In this document: in pieces, positions 1-7,659 of the stretch | Position numbering within the stretch: the stretch's first letter is position 1 | Layout of the letters: each line of letters starts with the position of its first letter | From: a virus | Strand: one strand, 5' to 3' | DNA: 38,874 bases | Virus record (IMG/VR): IMGVR_UViG_3300025636_000389 | Span: 1 to 38,874 of that record | The notes under the pieces: model-generated | Database searches by the model: none | What the model was told of the DNA's origin: nothing | What the model saw: only the letters and a program-made list of their open reading frames with translations | Position numbers and translations under genes: made by a program

Positions 1-144
1 CACATCATCAAGTATTTCCACGAGAATCACGAGTCTCTTTCTCCTTCGGAGTTGAAGGTGACCCTTGTCCGTCGAAATACTACTAAGGTTGTTATTTGTA
101 TAAATAGCACCGCAGGGGTACGCCGAATTGTTCGGGTGCCCTAA
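1..144 (+). CDS. 3' end of an unidentified gene (partial)
   Basis: An open frame runs from the left edge to a TAA at 142-144 and would give 47 residues (starting HIIKYFHENHE). Its codons resemble those of the other genes here, but no family is recognised. The last third would run through the late promoter box at 99-106. A competing frame ends at a TAA at 84-86, just before that promoter, so the true gene end is not settled. Confidence 0.3.
   Translation, partial: HIIKYFHENHESLSPSELKVTLVRRNTTKVVICINSTAGVRRIVRVP
99..106 (+). promoter_or_regulatory. T4-type late promoter (TATAAATA)
   Basis: This is an exact match to the T4 late -10 box TATAAATA with no -35 hexamer, 69 bases upstream of the Hsp20 start. 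T4 late boxes are read by host RNA polymerase carrying a phage sigma-like factor and sliding clamp. The box recurs before several other late-type genes in the window. Confidence 0.7.
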
Positions 145-174
145 TTTTACTTGCTTTTAATTAAGGAGTCATAC

Positions 175-630
175 ATGACAAACACAGCAGCAAAATCACT
201 ATTTCCAAGATCAGCATTCGTAGGATTCGATTCTATGTTTGATGATTTAGACCGCGTCTCTCGGAACTCGGGCGATAGTTTTCCTCCGCATAACATTATT
301 AAGACTGGAGGAGACCACTATCTAATCGAGTTGGCTATCGCTGGATTCAGCGAAGAAGAACTTGATATCGAACTAAAGAATAGAACCTTGACCGTTCGGG
401 GACAGCATGAAGACCGTGGAAGGAAATACATTCATAAAGGAATCTCAACTAAGAAGTTTGAGAGACAGTTTCGCCTGTCGGAGTATGTTGAAGTCACTGG
501 AGCTGATTTCAGGAATGGGTTACTTGCCGTAAAACTGGAAGTCGTAATACCTGATAGTCAGAAGCCTCGTAAGATAAAAATCAATTCTAACGAGGAAATA
601 AACAATGCCCAAGAGTACATCGAGACCTAG
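175..630 (+). CDS. Hsp20 / alpha-crystallin small heat shock protein
   Basis: This 151-residue protein is a small heat shock chaperone of the IbpA type. The alpha-crystallin domain spans about residues 35-138. It includes the AIAGFSEEELDIEL strand region (55-67) and the family signature NGLLAVKLEVVIP (114-126), followed by an RKIKI strand. Hsp20 proteins hold unfolded proteins in the cytoplasm and are common in marine T4-like phages, where a role in virion assembly has been proposed. The ATG at 175 is preferred over an upstream TTG at 151 because an AAGGAG ribosome site sits at 163-168. The late box at 99-106 fits late expression. The classic C-terminal IxI motif appears as IKI. Confidence 0.93.
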   Translation: MTNTAAKSLFPRSAFVGFDSMFDDLDRVSRNSGDSFPPHNIIKTGGDHYLIELAIAGFSEEELDIELKNRTLTVRGQHEDRGRKYIHKGISTKKFERQFRLSEYVEVTGADFRNGLLAVKLEVVIPDSQKPRKIKINSNEEINNAQEYIET

Positions 631-712
631 TCGTATAGACAATATCGGTTTATTGTGCGCGACATTATGTAGTGGATTAACCATTATATATTGTCTCACA
701 GTTCTAGCATAA
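605..712 (+). CDS. Small predicted membrane protein (35 aa)
   Basis: This short frame starts inside the end of the Hsp20 gene. It has a GAGGA-like ribosome site about 8 bases before the ATG and ends just before the terminator at 721-748. The product has a basic N-terminus (MPKSTSRPSR) and one hydrophobic stretch of about 20 residues with two Cys. It may be a single-span inner membrane peptide. Support is its position and composition only; no family is recognised. Confidence 0.4.
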   Translation: MPKSTSRPSRIDNIGLLCATLCSGLTIIYCLTVLA

Positions 713-720
713 CTAAATAA

Positions 721-748
721 GGGGGGACAGTAATGTCCCCTTTTTTTT
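721..748 (+). terminator. Rho-independent terminator
   Basis: A perfect GGGGACA/TGTCCCC stem (723-729 with 734-740) with a four-base loop is followed directly by eight T. It closes the Hsp20 unit. Confidence 0.93.
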
Positions 749-761
749 ATGAGGATATATT

Positions 762-1601
762 ATGAACCTAATATACAGTTATTGGGATGGGGAAATACTG
801 GAGTCATGTCAGGCTGGAGTTGATGCTATGCGTGATTATGCTCAACGTATTGGGGTTCAATACCAATTTGATGATAACCCGAGATTTCTTCAATATAATG
901 TTGGTAATTTCACCCCGCATTTCGGAATACTTAAATTAATATATGACACCTCCTTCGATGACTATGAAGATATACTTTTTGTAGATACCGATGTATTCCC
1001 GATAGAAAACCTAAATGAAAATATCTTTGATTACTTTCATGGGGATATAGGTATTGTGTCTGAAGGGTTTGTGGGTGACTTGAATGAACATGAACACGAT
1101 ATGTGGTATAAATGGAATACTGCGGTGAGAGAAAGATTTGGGGTAACCATACCGACCCGAAAGGACGGACTACCTAGAATACTTAATACTGGTGTTGTGA
1201 TGTTTTCAAAACATGCGAGACTACAGGCAAGAGAAAAATGGATGGATGTGAGGAAGTATATTAAATTCGTCTCACGTTATAATCTAAATGAGTTCTTTAC
1301 ATGTGACCAACCTTATATACATATGATGATATATTTACATGATGTGGATGTTCACTTGATGGGAGCAGAATGGAACTCTCAACTCATAACGCAACTTAGT
1401 ATGATTGATGGTAATCTAAATATAAGACACCGAGATTACAAGAATGCTGATACTAAATTTGTACATGTTCGATTAGAACAAGCAGATTTTCTCAGTAAAG
1501 AAGACCATCACAAGTTGGTTAACAGTCCCAAGGATTCCTGGCCGGACTACGTATTAAACTATTCATACCTACGAGGATATCCAGTTGAAAATAAATTGTG
1601 A
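762..1601 (+). CDS. Glycosyltransferase, GT-A fold (GT8-like)
   Basis: This 279-residue protein looks like a retaining GT-A glycosyltransferase. The sugar-nucleotide and metal binding DxD motif is FVDTDVFP (Asp75 and Asp77). Further family-like segments are LNTGVVMFS (141-149) and CDQPYIHM (181-188). The start has a GAGGA ribosome site. It opens a cluster with a PhyH-type dioxygenase and a second transferase-like gene, so it may decorate a phage or host glycan. The acceptor cannot be told from sequence. DNA glycosylation is possible in principle, but no hydroxymethylcytosine synthase is seen in the window. Confidence 0.72.
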   Translation: MNLIYSYWDGEILESCQAGVDAMRDYAQRIGVQYQFDDNPRFLQYNVGNFTPHFGILKLIYDTSFDDYEDILFVDTDVFPIENLNENIFDYFHGDIGIVSEGFVGDLNEHEHDMWYKWNTAVRERFGVTIPTRKDGLPRILNTGVVMFSKHARLQAREKWMDVRKYIKFVSRYNLNEFFTCDQPYIHMMIYLHDVDVHLMGAEWNSQLITQLSMIDGNLNIRHRDYKNADTKFVHVRLEQADFLSKEDHHKLVNSPKDSWPDYVLNYSYLRGYPVENKL

Positions 1602-1603
1602 CC

Positions 1604-1632
1604 TTGACAAGTTCAATAAATTCGGTTATAAT
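1604..1632 (+). promoter_or_regulatory. Sigma70 promoter upstream of PhyH-like gene
   Basis: Perfect TTGACA (1604-1609) and TATAAT (1627-1632) boxes are separated by 17 bases. The promoter begins right after the stop of the glycosyltransferase gene and 15 bases before the next ATG, so the leader is very short. Confidence 0.88.
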
Positions 1633-1646
1633 AGAGCATATCAGTT

Positions 1647-2357
1647 ATGAATACCGATATAAGTAAATTTAACACAGAAGGTTATGTCGTTATACGTCAA
1701 CCGATTGATTTTGAGTTTAAAGCTGAATTGATTGCTGAGTGTGGACGATTAAAAGATATAGGAGAGGAGCGACTAAGTAACGGTGATGGTTGGGTGATGA
1801 ATAGTCCCAATAACCCCTGTAAACTAGATGGTGCTATGAAGTCTAATCCTATATTTCGGAGACTTGGACAGAATAGAAAACTTGTCGATATCGCTAAAGA
1901 ACTTCTTGACATATCTGAAATAGACACGTATATTAGTAAGTTCTTTCCGATGATACCTTATACTGGATTCTCGGTGGGTTGGCATCAAGATAACCATTAT
2001 ATTAAAGCTGATCCGAGTAAGTTAATAAGTTGCGACATTTTCGTCCAAGGTGCTACTAAAGAAAGGGGTTGTCTCCGAGTAATACCAAGGTCACACCTAG
2101 AAAATCATGGTCATCATAAATCAAGTCATAATGGAATATTTAACTGGATGAGCGTTAACGACGCACACTCTGGTATATTGGATATAGAACTAGAAGAGTG
2201 TTTTGCCATATTCTTTCATCCCAACTTGGTTCATAGTTGTTATGAAAACAAAAGTAACGGATATCGATATAGTATAGCTTGGGAATATATTCAACGCGGT
2301 TACGTACCAAGCACCCATAATGGGCACATCTCACAGGATAGAATACAGGTAATATGA
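1647..2357 (+). CDS. PhyH-family Fe(II)/2-oxoglutarate dioxygenase
   Basis: This 236-residue protein matches the phytanoyl-CoA dioxygenase family. The iron ligands are HxD in GWHQDNH (His113, Asp115) and the distal His186 in FFHPNLVHSCYEN. Arg197 is placed to hold 2-oxoglutarate. The segment GCLRVIPRSHLENHG is the typical family strand-loop before the second His. Members hydroxylate small molecules or sugar- and lipid-linked substrates; the substrate here is unknown. The gene overlaps the next one by ATGA and lies between two glycosyltransferase-like genes, so a glycan or nucleotide-sugar substrate is a reasonable guess. Confidence 0.85.
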   Translation: MNTDISKFNTEGYVVIRQPIDFEFKAELIAECGRLKDIGEERLSNGDGWVMNSPNNPCKLDGAMKSNPIFRRLGQNRKLVDIAKELLDISEIDTYISKFFPMIPYTGFSVGWHQDNHYIKADPSKLISCDIFVQGATKERGCLRVIPRSHLENHGHHKSSHNGIFNWMSVNDAHSGILDIELEECFAIFFHPNLVHSCYENKSNGYRYSIAWEYIQRGYVPSTHNGHISQDRIQVI

Positions 2358-3154
2358 AAGTAAAACAAATAGTCATAAAAGGTAATGAAAAGTCGGAGGA
2401 GTATGCTGCTCTATCGCGACACTCTTTTCAACGTGCTATCGACGAAGGATATATTGATGGTATAGAAATATTTGATGCTATTACTCCAGAGTCTGATACG
2501 TTTCAAGAACATGTAGACAAATATGACTGGGCGCGTAGTTTGATGACTGTCGACCTGAATTCAGGTAACGGTAAGGACGACCATTCACCTACAGAAAAGG
2601 CGGGTATGTGTTCTCATTGGGAATTGATGAGACAGCAAGCAGAGAGTGATGAGAAGTTCTGGATTATTGAACATGATACTTGGATGATAGAAGAACGCTT
2701 CGACGCATTCAAGATGGCCACACACTTTGCCAAGGACACTATGTATGCGAATATAGGACTTTTTATGGGTATGTACTCTATGGATAAAAGTTTTGCTCAT
2801 TGGGCGTACTATATGTTAACTGTAAAAAACTTCCCTATCAATTGCGGGCCTTACTGTGTGCTACAAAGATTGTTTCGTACATACACGACACGTCATCTAG
2901 AACAACCTGATATAGATTTCTACGGGATAAATGATACTGCCATACATCCTTGGAATCAATGTGATACGCTATATGTTGGTCGTGATATCGGAATACCTTT
3001 TAATAAATCAGACAGACACCGGACTGGAATACCTAACCCTACCACTCAAGTGATTTCAAAACGACTTTGTGTCACGCAAGACCACCACGGTTATTCGGAC
3101 AGATATCAAAATGAACCTTGGACACGTCATCATTTCTTTAAAGTAATTGATTAA
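2354..3154 (+). CDS. Putative glycosyltransferase, GT25-like
   Basis: The 266-residue product resembles GT25 (LPS-type) transferases. The segment EKAGMCSHWELMRQ (81-94) corresponds to the GC(F)SH...W helix of the family, followed by FWIIEHDTWM (102-111), where GT25 enzymes have an acidic LEDDA-like metal site. Here that motif is EHD, so the match is imperfect. The gene overlaps the dioxygenase gene by four bases (ATGA), which implies translational coupling and joint action. Alternative: a divergent transferase whose activity has changed. Confidence 0.5.
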   Translation: MKVKQIVIKGNEKSEEYAALSRHSFQRAIDEGYIDGIEIFDAITPESDTFQEHVDKYDWARSLMTVDLNSGNGKDDHSPTEKAGMCSHWELMRQQAESDEKFWIIEHDTWMIEERFDAFKMATHFAKDTMYANIGLFMGMYSMDKSFAHWAYYMLTVKNFPINCGPYCVLQRLFRTYTTRHLEQPDIDFYGINDTAIHPWNQCDTLYVGRDIGIPFNKSDRHRTGIPNPTTQVISKRLCVTQDHHGYSDRYQNEPWTRHHFFKVID

Positions 3155-3163
3155 AAAATCCTC

Positions 3164-3192
3164 TTGACAGGCACGCTAAATAGTGTTATACT
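3164..3192 (+). promoter_or_regulatory. Sigma70 promoter of the methyltransferase-CmoA unit
   Basis: TTGACA (3164-3169) and TATACT (3187-3192) are 17 bases apart, directly after the preceding gene. The leader to the ATG at 3219 contains a GAGG ribosome site. The two downstream genes overlap, so this promoter probably drives both. Confidence 0.85.
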
Positions 3193-3218
3193 ACGTGTTA
3201 TATTAATAGAGGTAATTT

Positions 3219-4367
3219 ATGACTTACACCCCATATATGTTGGAAGATGTTTATTTAGAGGCATCTAAGAAAAAATTTAATGTCGTCTCCACCTTCGCAG
3301 GTGGCGGCGGTTCATCCACTGGTTATCGTCTTGCTGGTGGAGATATCCTCGCAATCAACGAGTTTGTAGAAGAAGCACGTAACACATATAAAGATAACTA
3401 TCCTACCACACCTATAATCCCCAACGATATCAAAGAATTGTCGGGTCAAGACTTTCTAGACCTTGTCGGTCTCAAGAAAGGTGAGTTGGATATCCTCGAT
3501 GGGTCACCTCCTTGTTCTGCCTTTTCGGTTGCTGGTAAACTTTCACATTCTTCAGATGGTAAACATTCTGATGGGTGGGGACAGACCAAAAAATACTCTG
3601 ACGGTAAAATTGTAGAAAATATCGAAGACCTGTTCTTTGAGTTCTTGCGTGTCGCCAACGAGATTCAGCCTAAGGTTATTATTGCGGAGAACGTTAAAGG
3701 TCTTACTATTGGTGAGGCAAAAGAATATTACAACCGTATCCTGAATGAGTTTGAGAACATTGGATATGAAGTTGTTTCTGAAGTTATGGACTCTCGTTAT
3801 TATGGTGTCTCGCAGACTCGTTCGCGTGTAATATTTATTGCCGTGCGACAAGATGTTGCCGATGCTGTCGGTTTAAATATCTTAACTATGAATCACTTGT
3901 TCCCAGAACCAACAAAAACTGCGATACCACTCAAGGATGCTTTAGTTGGTCTGGAGTATGACGAGGAAGAAGTAAAATATTTGACCGAGAAGTTTGAAAG
4001 AACCGCCTACTGGAAACAGACTGGTTCTAAGATGGAGACCTTTCCTAAGAAAGTATTGACCGGTATGGATTATCACCCTAAAGGTCACCATTTCAACCTT
4101 AAACGTGTATCTCTCGAAGTCCCTGCCCCTACTCTTACCGCAATGGGTAATGGTGACACTACTGCCGGCGCATTCCACTGGAGTGAATCGAGAAAGTTGA
4201 CACTAGGCGAATTAAAGCGTATAATGTCACTTCCTGATGATTTTAAACTCACGGGTAAGTGGAACCAGAAGGCAGAACGTGTTGGTCGTATGGTTCCTCC
4301 ACTAATGATGAAAGCAGTCGCTGAGTCTGTCTATGAGAACGTATTGAAGGTGTATAATGAAAGATAG
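3219..4367 (+). CDS. C5-cytosine DNA methyltransferase with altered cofactor pocket (candidate carboxymethyltransferase)
   Basis: This 382-residue protein carries the ordered C5-cytosine methyltransferase motifs. Motif I is STFAGGGGSS (24-33). Motif IV is GSPPCSAFS with catalytic Cys99. Motif VI is AENVKG (156-161). Motif VIII is QTRSRV (199-204). Motif IX is RKLTLGELKRIMSLPDDF (325-342). Motif X is VGRMVPP (355-361). Two near-invariant cofactor-pocket residues differ: Gln after the catalytic Cys is Ser100, and Asn of GNxVPP is Arg357. An Asn-to-Lys change at this motif X site in M.MpeI is known to enable carboxy-SAM use. The next gene encodes a carboxy-SAM synthase homologue and overlaps by 11 bases. 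I infer that this enzyme transfers a carboxymethyl group to cytosine. Plain methylation remains possible. No restriction partner is seen. Confidence 0.9.
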   Translation: MTYTPYMLEDVYLEASKKKFNVVSTFAGGGGSSTGYRLAGGDILAINEFVEEARNTYKDNYPTTPIIPNDIKELSGQDFLDLVGLKKGELDILDGSPPCSAFSVAGKLSHSSDGKHSDGWGQTKKYSDGKIVENIEDLFFEFLRVANEIQPKVIIAENVKGLTIGEAKEYYNRILNEFENIGYEVVSEVMDSRYYGVSQTRSRVIFIAVRQDVADAVGLNILTMNHLFPEPTKTAIPLKDALVGLEYDEEEVKYLTEKFERTAYWKQTGSKMETFPKKVLTGMDYHPKGHHFNLKRVSLEVPAPTLTAMGNGDTTAGAFHWSESRKLTLGELKRIMSLPDDFKLTGKWNQKAERVGRMVPPLMMKAVAESVYENVLKVYNER

Positions 4368-5070
4368 AGAGAAGTATAAAGACTTTACGTTTGGTCACCG
4401 CGAAGAAGGTTTCGATAATCACATCGATGCTTCGATTCGTCACTACTCCACGCTCCATGATGACGTGGTAAACCTATCACGTTACTTTGTAGAGAACGAC
4501 ACCAAGGTTGTTGACATTGGATGTAGTACAGGTAAGACTATCGAAGCAATGATTGAACAGAATCATACTACTGCTCCTAACGCACATTACTGTGGTGTTG
4601 AGTATGCTCCAGTATTTCAAAACGAAATGACTGAGCGACAGACAAGACTTAACGAAGATGGTCACCACGTCTGTTTTCAAAACAAAAACATCATCCACCA
4701 CAACTTCGAGAATTGTTCCCTTGTGACATCTATCTTTACGTTACAGTTTATGCAACCTTTATGGAGAAAGAAAGTACTACAGAACATCTATGATGGTCTC
4801 AACGAAGGTGGTGCGTTTATCTTTGCCGAGAAGACCTATGCGGAGAACTCACGTATTCAAGACATGATGACCTCCACGTTCTATGAGTACAAGGCACAGC
4901 ACTTTACCTATGAAGATATTATGGAGAAAGAAAAGACTCTCCGAACTATGTTGAAACCGATGACTTGGAATGACCTTATCAGTCTACTGACCTCAGTTGG
5001 TTTTGATTCGACTAAGATTCAACCGTTCTGGATGAACCACCTATTTGTGGGTGCTATTGCCCTAAAGTAA
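4357..5070 (+). CDS. cmoA: CmoA-like carboxy-S-adenosylmethionine synthase
   Basis: This 237-residue class I SAM enzyme aligns along its whole length with bacterial CmoA, which converts SAM and prephenate to carboxy-SAM. Shared features are the SAM loop VVDIGCSTG (51-59, with the CmoA-like GCS), SIFTLQFMQP (125-134; NFTLQFLEP in E. coli) and IYDGLNEGGAFIFAEK (144-159). It also has an LRTML segment whose Arg196 aligns with E. coli Arg199, a residue I recall as binding the carboxylate, and the C-terminal VGAIALK. Length is near the bacterial 247. The start overlaps the methyltransferase gene. CmoB, the usual partner in tRNA wobble modification, is absent from the window, so supplying the neighbouring DNA enzyme is the favoured role. 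Alternative: boosting cmo5U modification of tRNA. Confidence 0.83.
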   Translation: MKDREKYKDFTFGHREEGFDNHIDASIRHYSTLHDDVVNLSRYFVENDTKVVDIGCSTGKTIEAMIEQNHTTAPNAHYCGVEYAPVFQNEMTERQTRLNEDGHHVCFQNKNIIHHNFENCSLVTSIFTLQFMQPLWRKKVLQNIYDGLNEGGAFIFAEKTYAENSRIQDMMTSTFYEYKAQHFTYEDIMEKEKTLRTMLKPMTWNDLISLLTSVGFDSTKIQPFWMNHLFVGAIALK

Positions 5071-5092
5071 TAGTACTATTTTATAAACGTCA

Positions 5093-5125
5093 CGGGAAGG
5101 TGATATTAATCCTTTCCGATTTTTT
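5093..5125 (+). terminator. Rho-independent terminator
   Basis: An eight-pair stem CGGGAAGG/CCTTTCCG (one G-T pair) with a ten-base loop is followed by ATTTTTT. It ends the methyltransferase-CmoA unit just before the polymerase promoter. Confidence 0.85.
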
Positions 5126-5128
5126 CTC

Positions 5129-5157
5129 TTGACATAACGTACATATTAATCTATAAT
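5129..5157 (+). promoter_or_regulatory. Sigma70 promoter of DNA polymerase, apparently leaderless
   Basis: TTGACA (5129-5134) and TATAAT (5152-5157) have a 17-base spacer. The ATG at 5164 follows the -10 box after only six bases, so the usual start point falls on or next to the A of ATG and no ribosome site can be transcribed. The same TATAATGGYCACATG arrangement occurs at 8067-8081. Confidence 0.85.
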
Positions 5158-5163
5158 GGCCAC

Positions 5164-7659
5164 ATGATAAAAAATACTAAAGAATTCTATACCTCAGTTG
5201 TCCGTCGCGGCAATAACTTGCTGTATCGCGGATACAAAAATGGCGAACGCGTCAAGAAAAAGATTGCGTTTAAACCCACTCTATTTGTCAATAGTGACAA
5301 AACCTCACCTTGGAAAACCCTAGACGGTCAGAATGTCGCGCCCGTGACTTTCGACTCTATGTCTGAGGCGACCGAGTTTGATAAACTGTATCGTGACGTT
5401 TCTAACGTCAATGTGTACGGTATGAATAACATGGTGTATCAGTACATCGCTAAAAAATTCCCGACCGATATCGACTTCGACCGTTCTTCGGTGGAAGTCA
5501 CTAACTTCGATATTGAGGTTGCGTCTGACGCGGGATTCCCTGAACCTAGTAAGGCCGAACATCCTGTCATCTCTATTACGTTACGCAAGAACGACGGTAT
5601 CTATTGGGTGTGGGGTCTGAATGACTATGTGGTCACACGTAAAGATGTCTTGTTTATCAAATGCGATAACGAGATGGATTTGTTGCGTAAGTTTATTGAC
5701 CACTGGAGTCGCCATACTCCCGACGTAATTACTGGCTGGAACACTATGGGATTTGATATTCCGTATATCATCAACCGTACGCGTAATCTATTTGGTGACG
5801 AGACTCTACTGTCTAAACTATCACCTTGGGGTATCATCCGCGAGCGCAATCGGGAATACTTTGGTAAGAAGGTTCAGGAATATATCCTTGAAGGTATTGA
5901 GCATCTCGATTACTTGGATGTTTACAAGAAGTTCACATATACCCAACAAGAATCGTATCGTCTCGACCACATCGCGACTGTCGAACTTGGTGAGCGTAAA
6001 ATCAACTACGAAGAACACGGCACCCTGTTTAATCTCTACAAAGAAGATTACCAGAAGTTCATTGACTATAACATTAAGGATGTTGAACTCGTTCATGCGT
6101 TGGACGAGAAACTCGACCTCATCTCTCTTATCCTGACTATGGCATATAAGGCAGGCGCCAACTACGGTGATACCCTAGGTACTACTAATATCTGGGACAG
6201 CATCATCTATCGTATGCTGAACGCGAAACAGATTGTCGTTCCACCTAAAACCGACAAACCTAAGTCCGCGTTTGCGGGTGGTTACGTGAAAGAACCTCAA
6301 GTCGGTTCGCACGAATGGGTAACCTCTTTCGATTTGAACTCTCTATATCCTAACATCATTGTTCAATACAATATGTCACCCGAGACGGTGTTGGATGGTA
6401 TTGTTCCAAATATGTCTGTGGATAAAATACTAGACGGTACTATGTATGGTGATGACTTCGATTATTCTACACTCAGTCATTCTATTGCGCCTACTGGTGT
6501 TAGATTCTCGCACGACCGAAAAGGTGTTGTTCCTTCAATCATCGAACAATACTATTCGGAACGTCGGGTAGTCAAGAAAGAGATGTTGGAACTTCAACAA
6601 GAGTATCAGCATAATCCATCTAAGGCGCTCCAGTATAAGATTACCTCACTGAACAATAAACAGGCCGCCATCAAGATTCTTATGAATTCACTTTATGGGG
6701 CCCTTGGGAATCGCTACTTCAGATATTTCGATCAGCGTGTTGCGGAATCAATTACTATTGCGGGACAACTCGCAATCAAATGGGCAGAGAGAGCCGTTAA
6801 CAATGAAATGCAAAACCTCCTTAAAACAGATGAAGACTACGTTGTGGCAATTGATACCGACTCTGTTTATATTCGTATGGGTGCCTTGGTTGATAAGTTT
6901 GCTCCTAAAGACCCTGTTAAATTCCTAGACAAGATTTGTTCCGAACACTTTGAGAAAGTTCTGGAAACATCTTACGCAGAGATGGCGAAGATTACTGGCG
7001 CATATAGTAATCGTATGGAGATGGGACGTGAGGTTATCGCTGACCGTGGTATCTGGATGGCTAAGAAACGTTACATCCTGAATGTACATAACAACGAGGG
7101 TGTCCAATACGCAGAACCTAAACTCAAGATGATGGGTATCGAGGCAATCAAGTCTTCGACACCTTCGGTCGTGCGTGACAAGTTCAAGGAAATCTTTCGG
7201 GTTATCGTAGAAGGTACCGAATCGGACACACAACGGTACATTTCTGACTTTAAGTCCCATTTCAGAACCTTACCGCCCGAAGATATTTCATTCCCTCGTG
7301 GTATATCTGCCCTGAACAAATGGGTAGACCGCAAGACTATCTTCAAGAAAGGTACTCCGATTCATGTGCGCGGTGCGTTGTGTTACAATGCCGCATTGAA
7401 GACTCACGGCCTGACACAGAAGTATCAGGAAGTCCAGACGGGCGAGAAGATTAAGTTCGTTTATCTGAAAGTTCCTAATTACTTGGGTCAGAATGTTATA
7501 TCATACCCACTTAATATGCCAAAAGAGTTGCGTCTACATACTCATATCGATTATGACCTGATGTTTACTAAAAGTTTCCTAGACCCACTTACTCCCATTC
7601 TTGATGCGGTTGGTTGGGACGCGGAACCTCCGTCGTCACTGGAGGACTTCTTTGGATAA
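5164..7659 (+). CDS. 43: Family B DNA polymerase, T4 gp43 type
   Basis: The replicative polymerase has 831 residues; T4 gp43 is about 900. The N-terminus aligns with T4 (KEFY..V...GNN). The 3'-5' exonuclease has FDIE (Asp116, Glu118), GWNTMGFDIPYI and YNIKDVELV. Polymerase motif A is SFDLNSLYP (Asp390), motif B is KILMNSLYGALGN and motif C is AIDTDSVY (Asp564, Asp566), followed by KKRY. The C-terminus SLEDFFG corresponds to the T4 tail SLDFLFG that binds the sliding clamp. The ATG at 5164 is kept because the N-terminus matches T4, although it leaves almost no leader. The next gene starts within its last codons and ends in the same tail. Confidence 0.97.
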   Translation: MIKNTKEFYTSVVRRGNNLLYRGYKNGERVKKKIAFKPTLFVNSDKTSPWKTLDGQNVAPVTFDSMSEATEFDKLYRDVSNVNVYGMNNMVYQYIAKKFPTDIDFDRSSVEVTNFDIEVASDAGFPEPSKAEHPVISITLRKNDGIYWVWGLNDYVVTRKDVLFIKCDNEMDLLRKFIDHWSRHTPDVITGWNTMGFDIPYIINRTRNLFGDETLLSKLSPWGIIRERNREYFGKKVQEYILEGIEHLDYLDVYKKFTYTQQESYRLDHIATVELGERKINYEEHGTLFNLYKEDYQKFIDYNIKDVELVHALDEKLDLISLILTMAYKAGANYGDTLGTTNIWDSIIYRMLNAKQIVVPPKTDKPKSAFAGGYVKEPQVGSHEWVTSFDLNSLYPNIIVQYNMSPETVLDGIVPNMSVDKILDGTMYGDDFDYSTLSHSIAPTGVRFSHDRKGVVPSIIEQYYSERRVVKKEMLELQQEYQHNPSKALQYKITSLNNKQAAIKILMNSLYGALGNRYFRYFDQRVAESITIAGQLAIKWAERAVNNEMQNLLKTDEDYVVAIDTDSVYIRMGALVDKFAPKDPVKFLDKICSEHFEKVLETSYAEMAKITGAYSNRMEMGREVIADRGIWMAKKRYILNVHNNEGVQYAEPKLKMMGIEAIKSSTPSVVRDKFKEIFRVIVEGTESDTQRYISDFKSHFRTLPPEDISFPRGISALNKWVDRKTIFKKGTPIHVRGALCYNAALKTHGLTQKYQEVQTGEKIKFVYLKVPNYLGQNVISYPLNMPKELRLHTHIDYDLMFTKSFLDPLTPILDAVGWDAEPPSSLEDFFG

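Noticed and set aside
107-140. Hairpin GCACC/GGTGC as a terminator before Hsp20
   Set aside because: It lies downstream of the late promoter box, has a short stem and no proper T run, so a terminator role is not supported.
1647-2357. PhyH-like gene as a TET-type 5-methylcytosine dioxygenase working with the methyltransferase
   Set aside because: It has the HxD...H set but no TET/JBP-specific features, and it has its own promoter and is coupled to a glycosyltransferase-like gene instead.
3219-4367. Restriction-modification system
   Set aside because: No restriction endonuclease gene is adjacent. The partner gene is CmoA-like, and the small D...SxK protein at 7652 is in a different unit with a clamp-binding tail.
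5320-7346. Several minus-strand open frames of 70-110 codons opposite the DNA polymerase gene
   Set aside because: They mirror the codon pattern of a long, well-supported + strand gene, have no ribosome sites or family motifs, and no other minus-strand gene is supported in the window.
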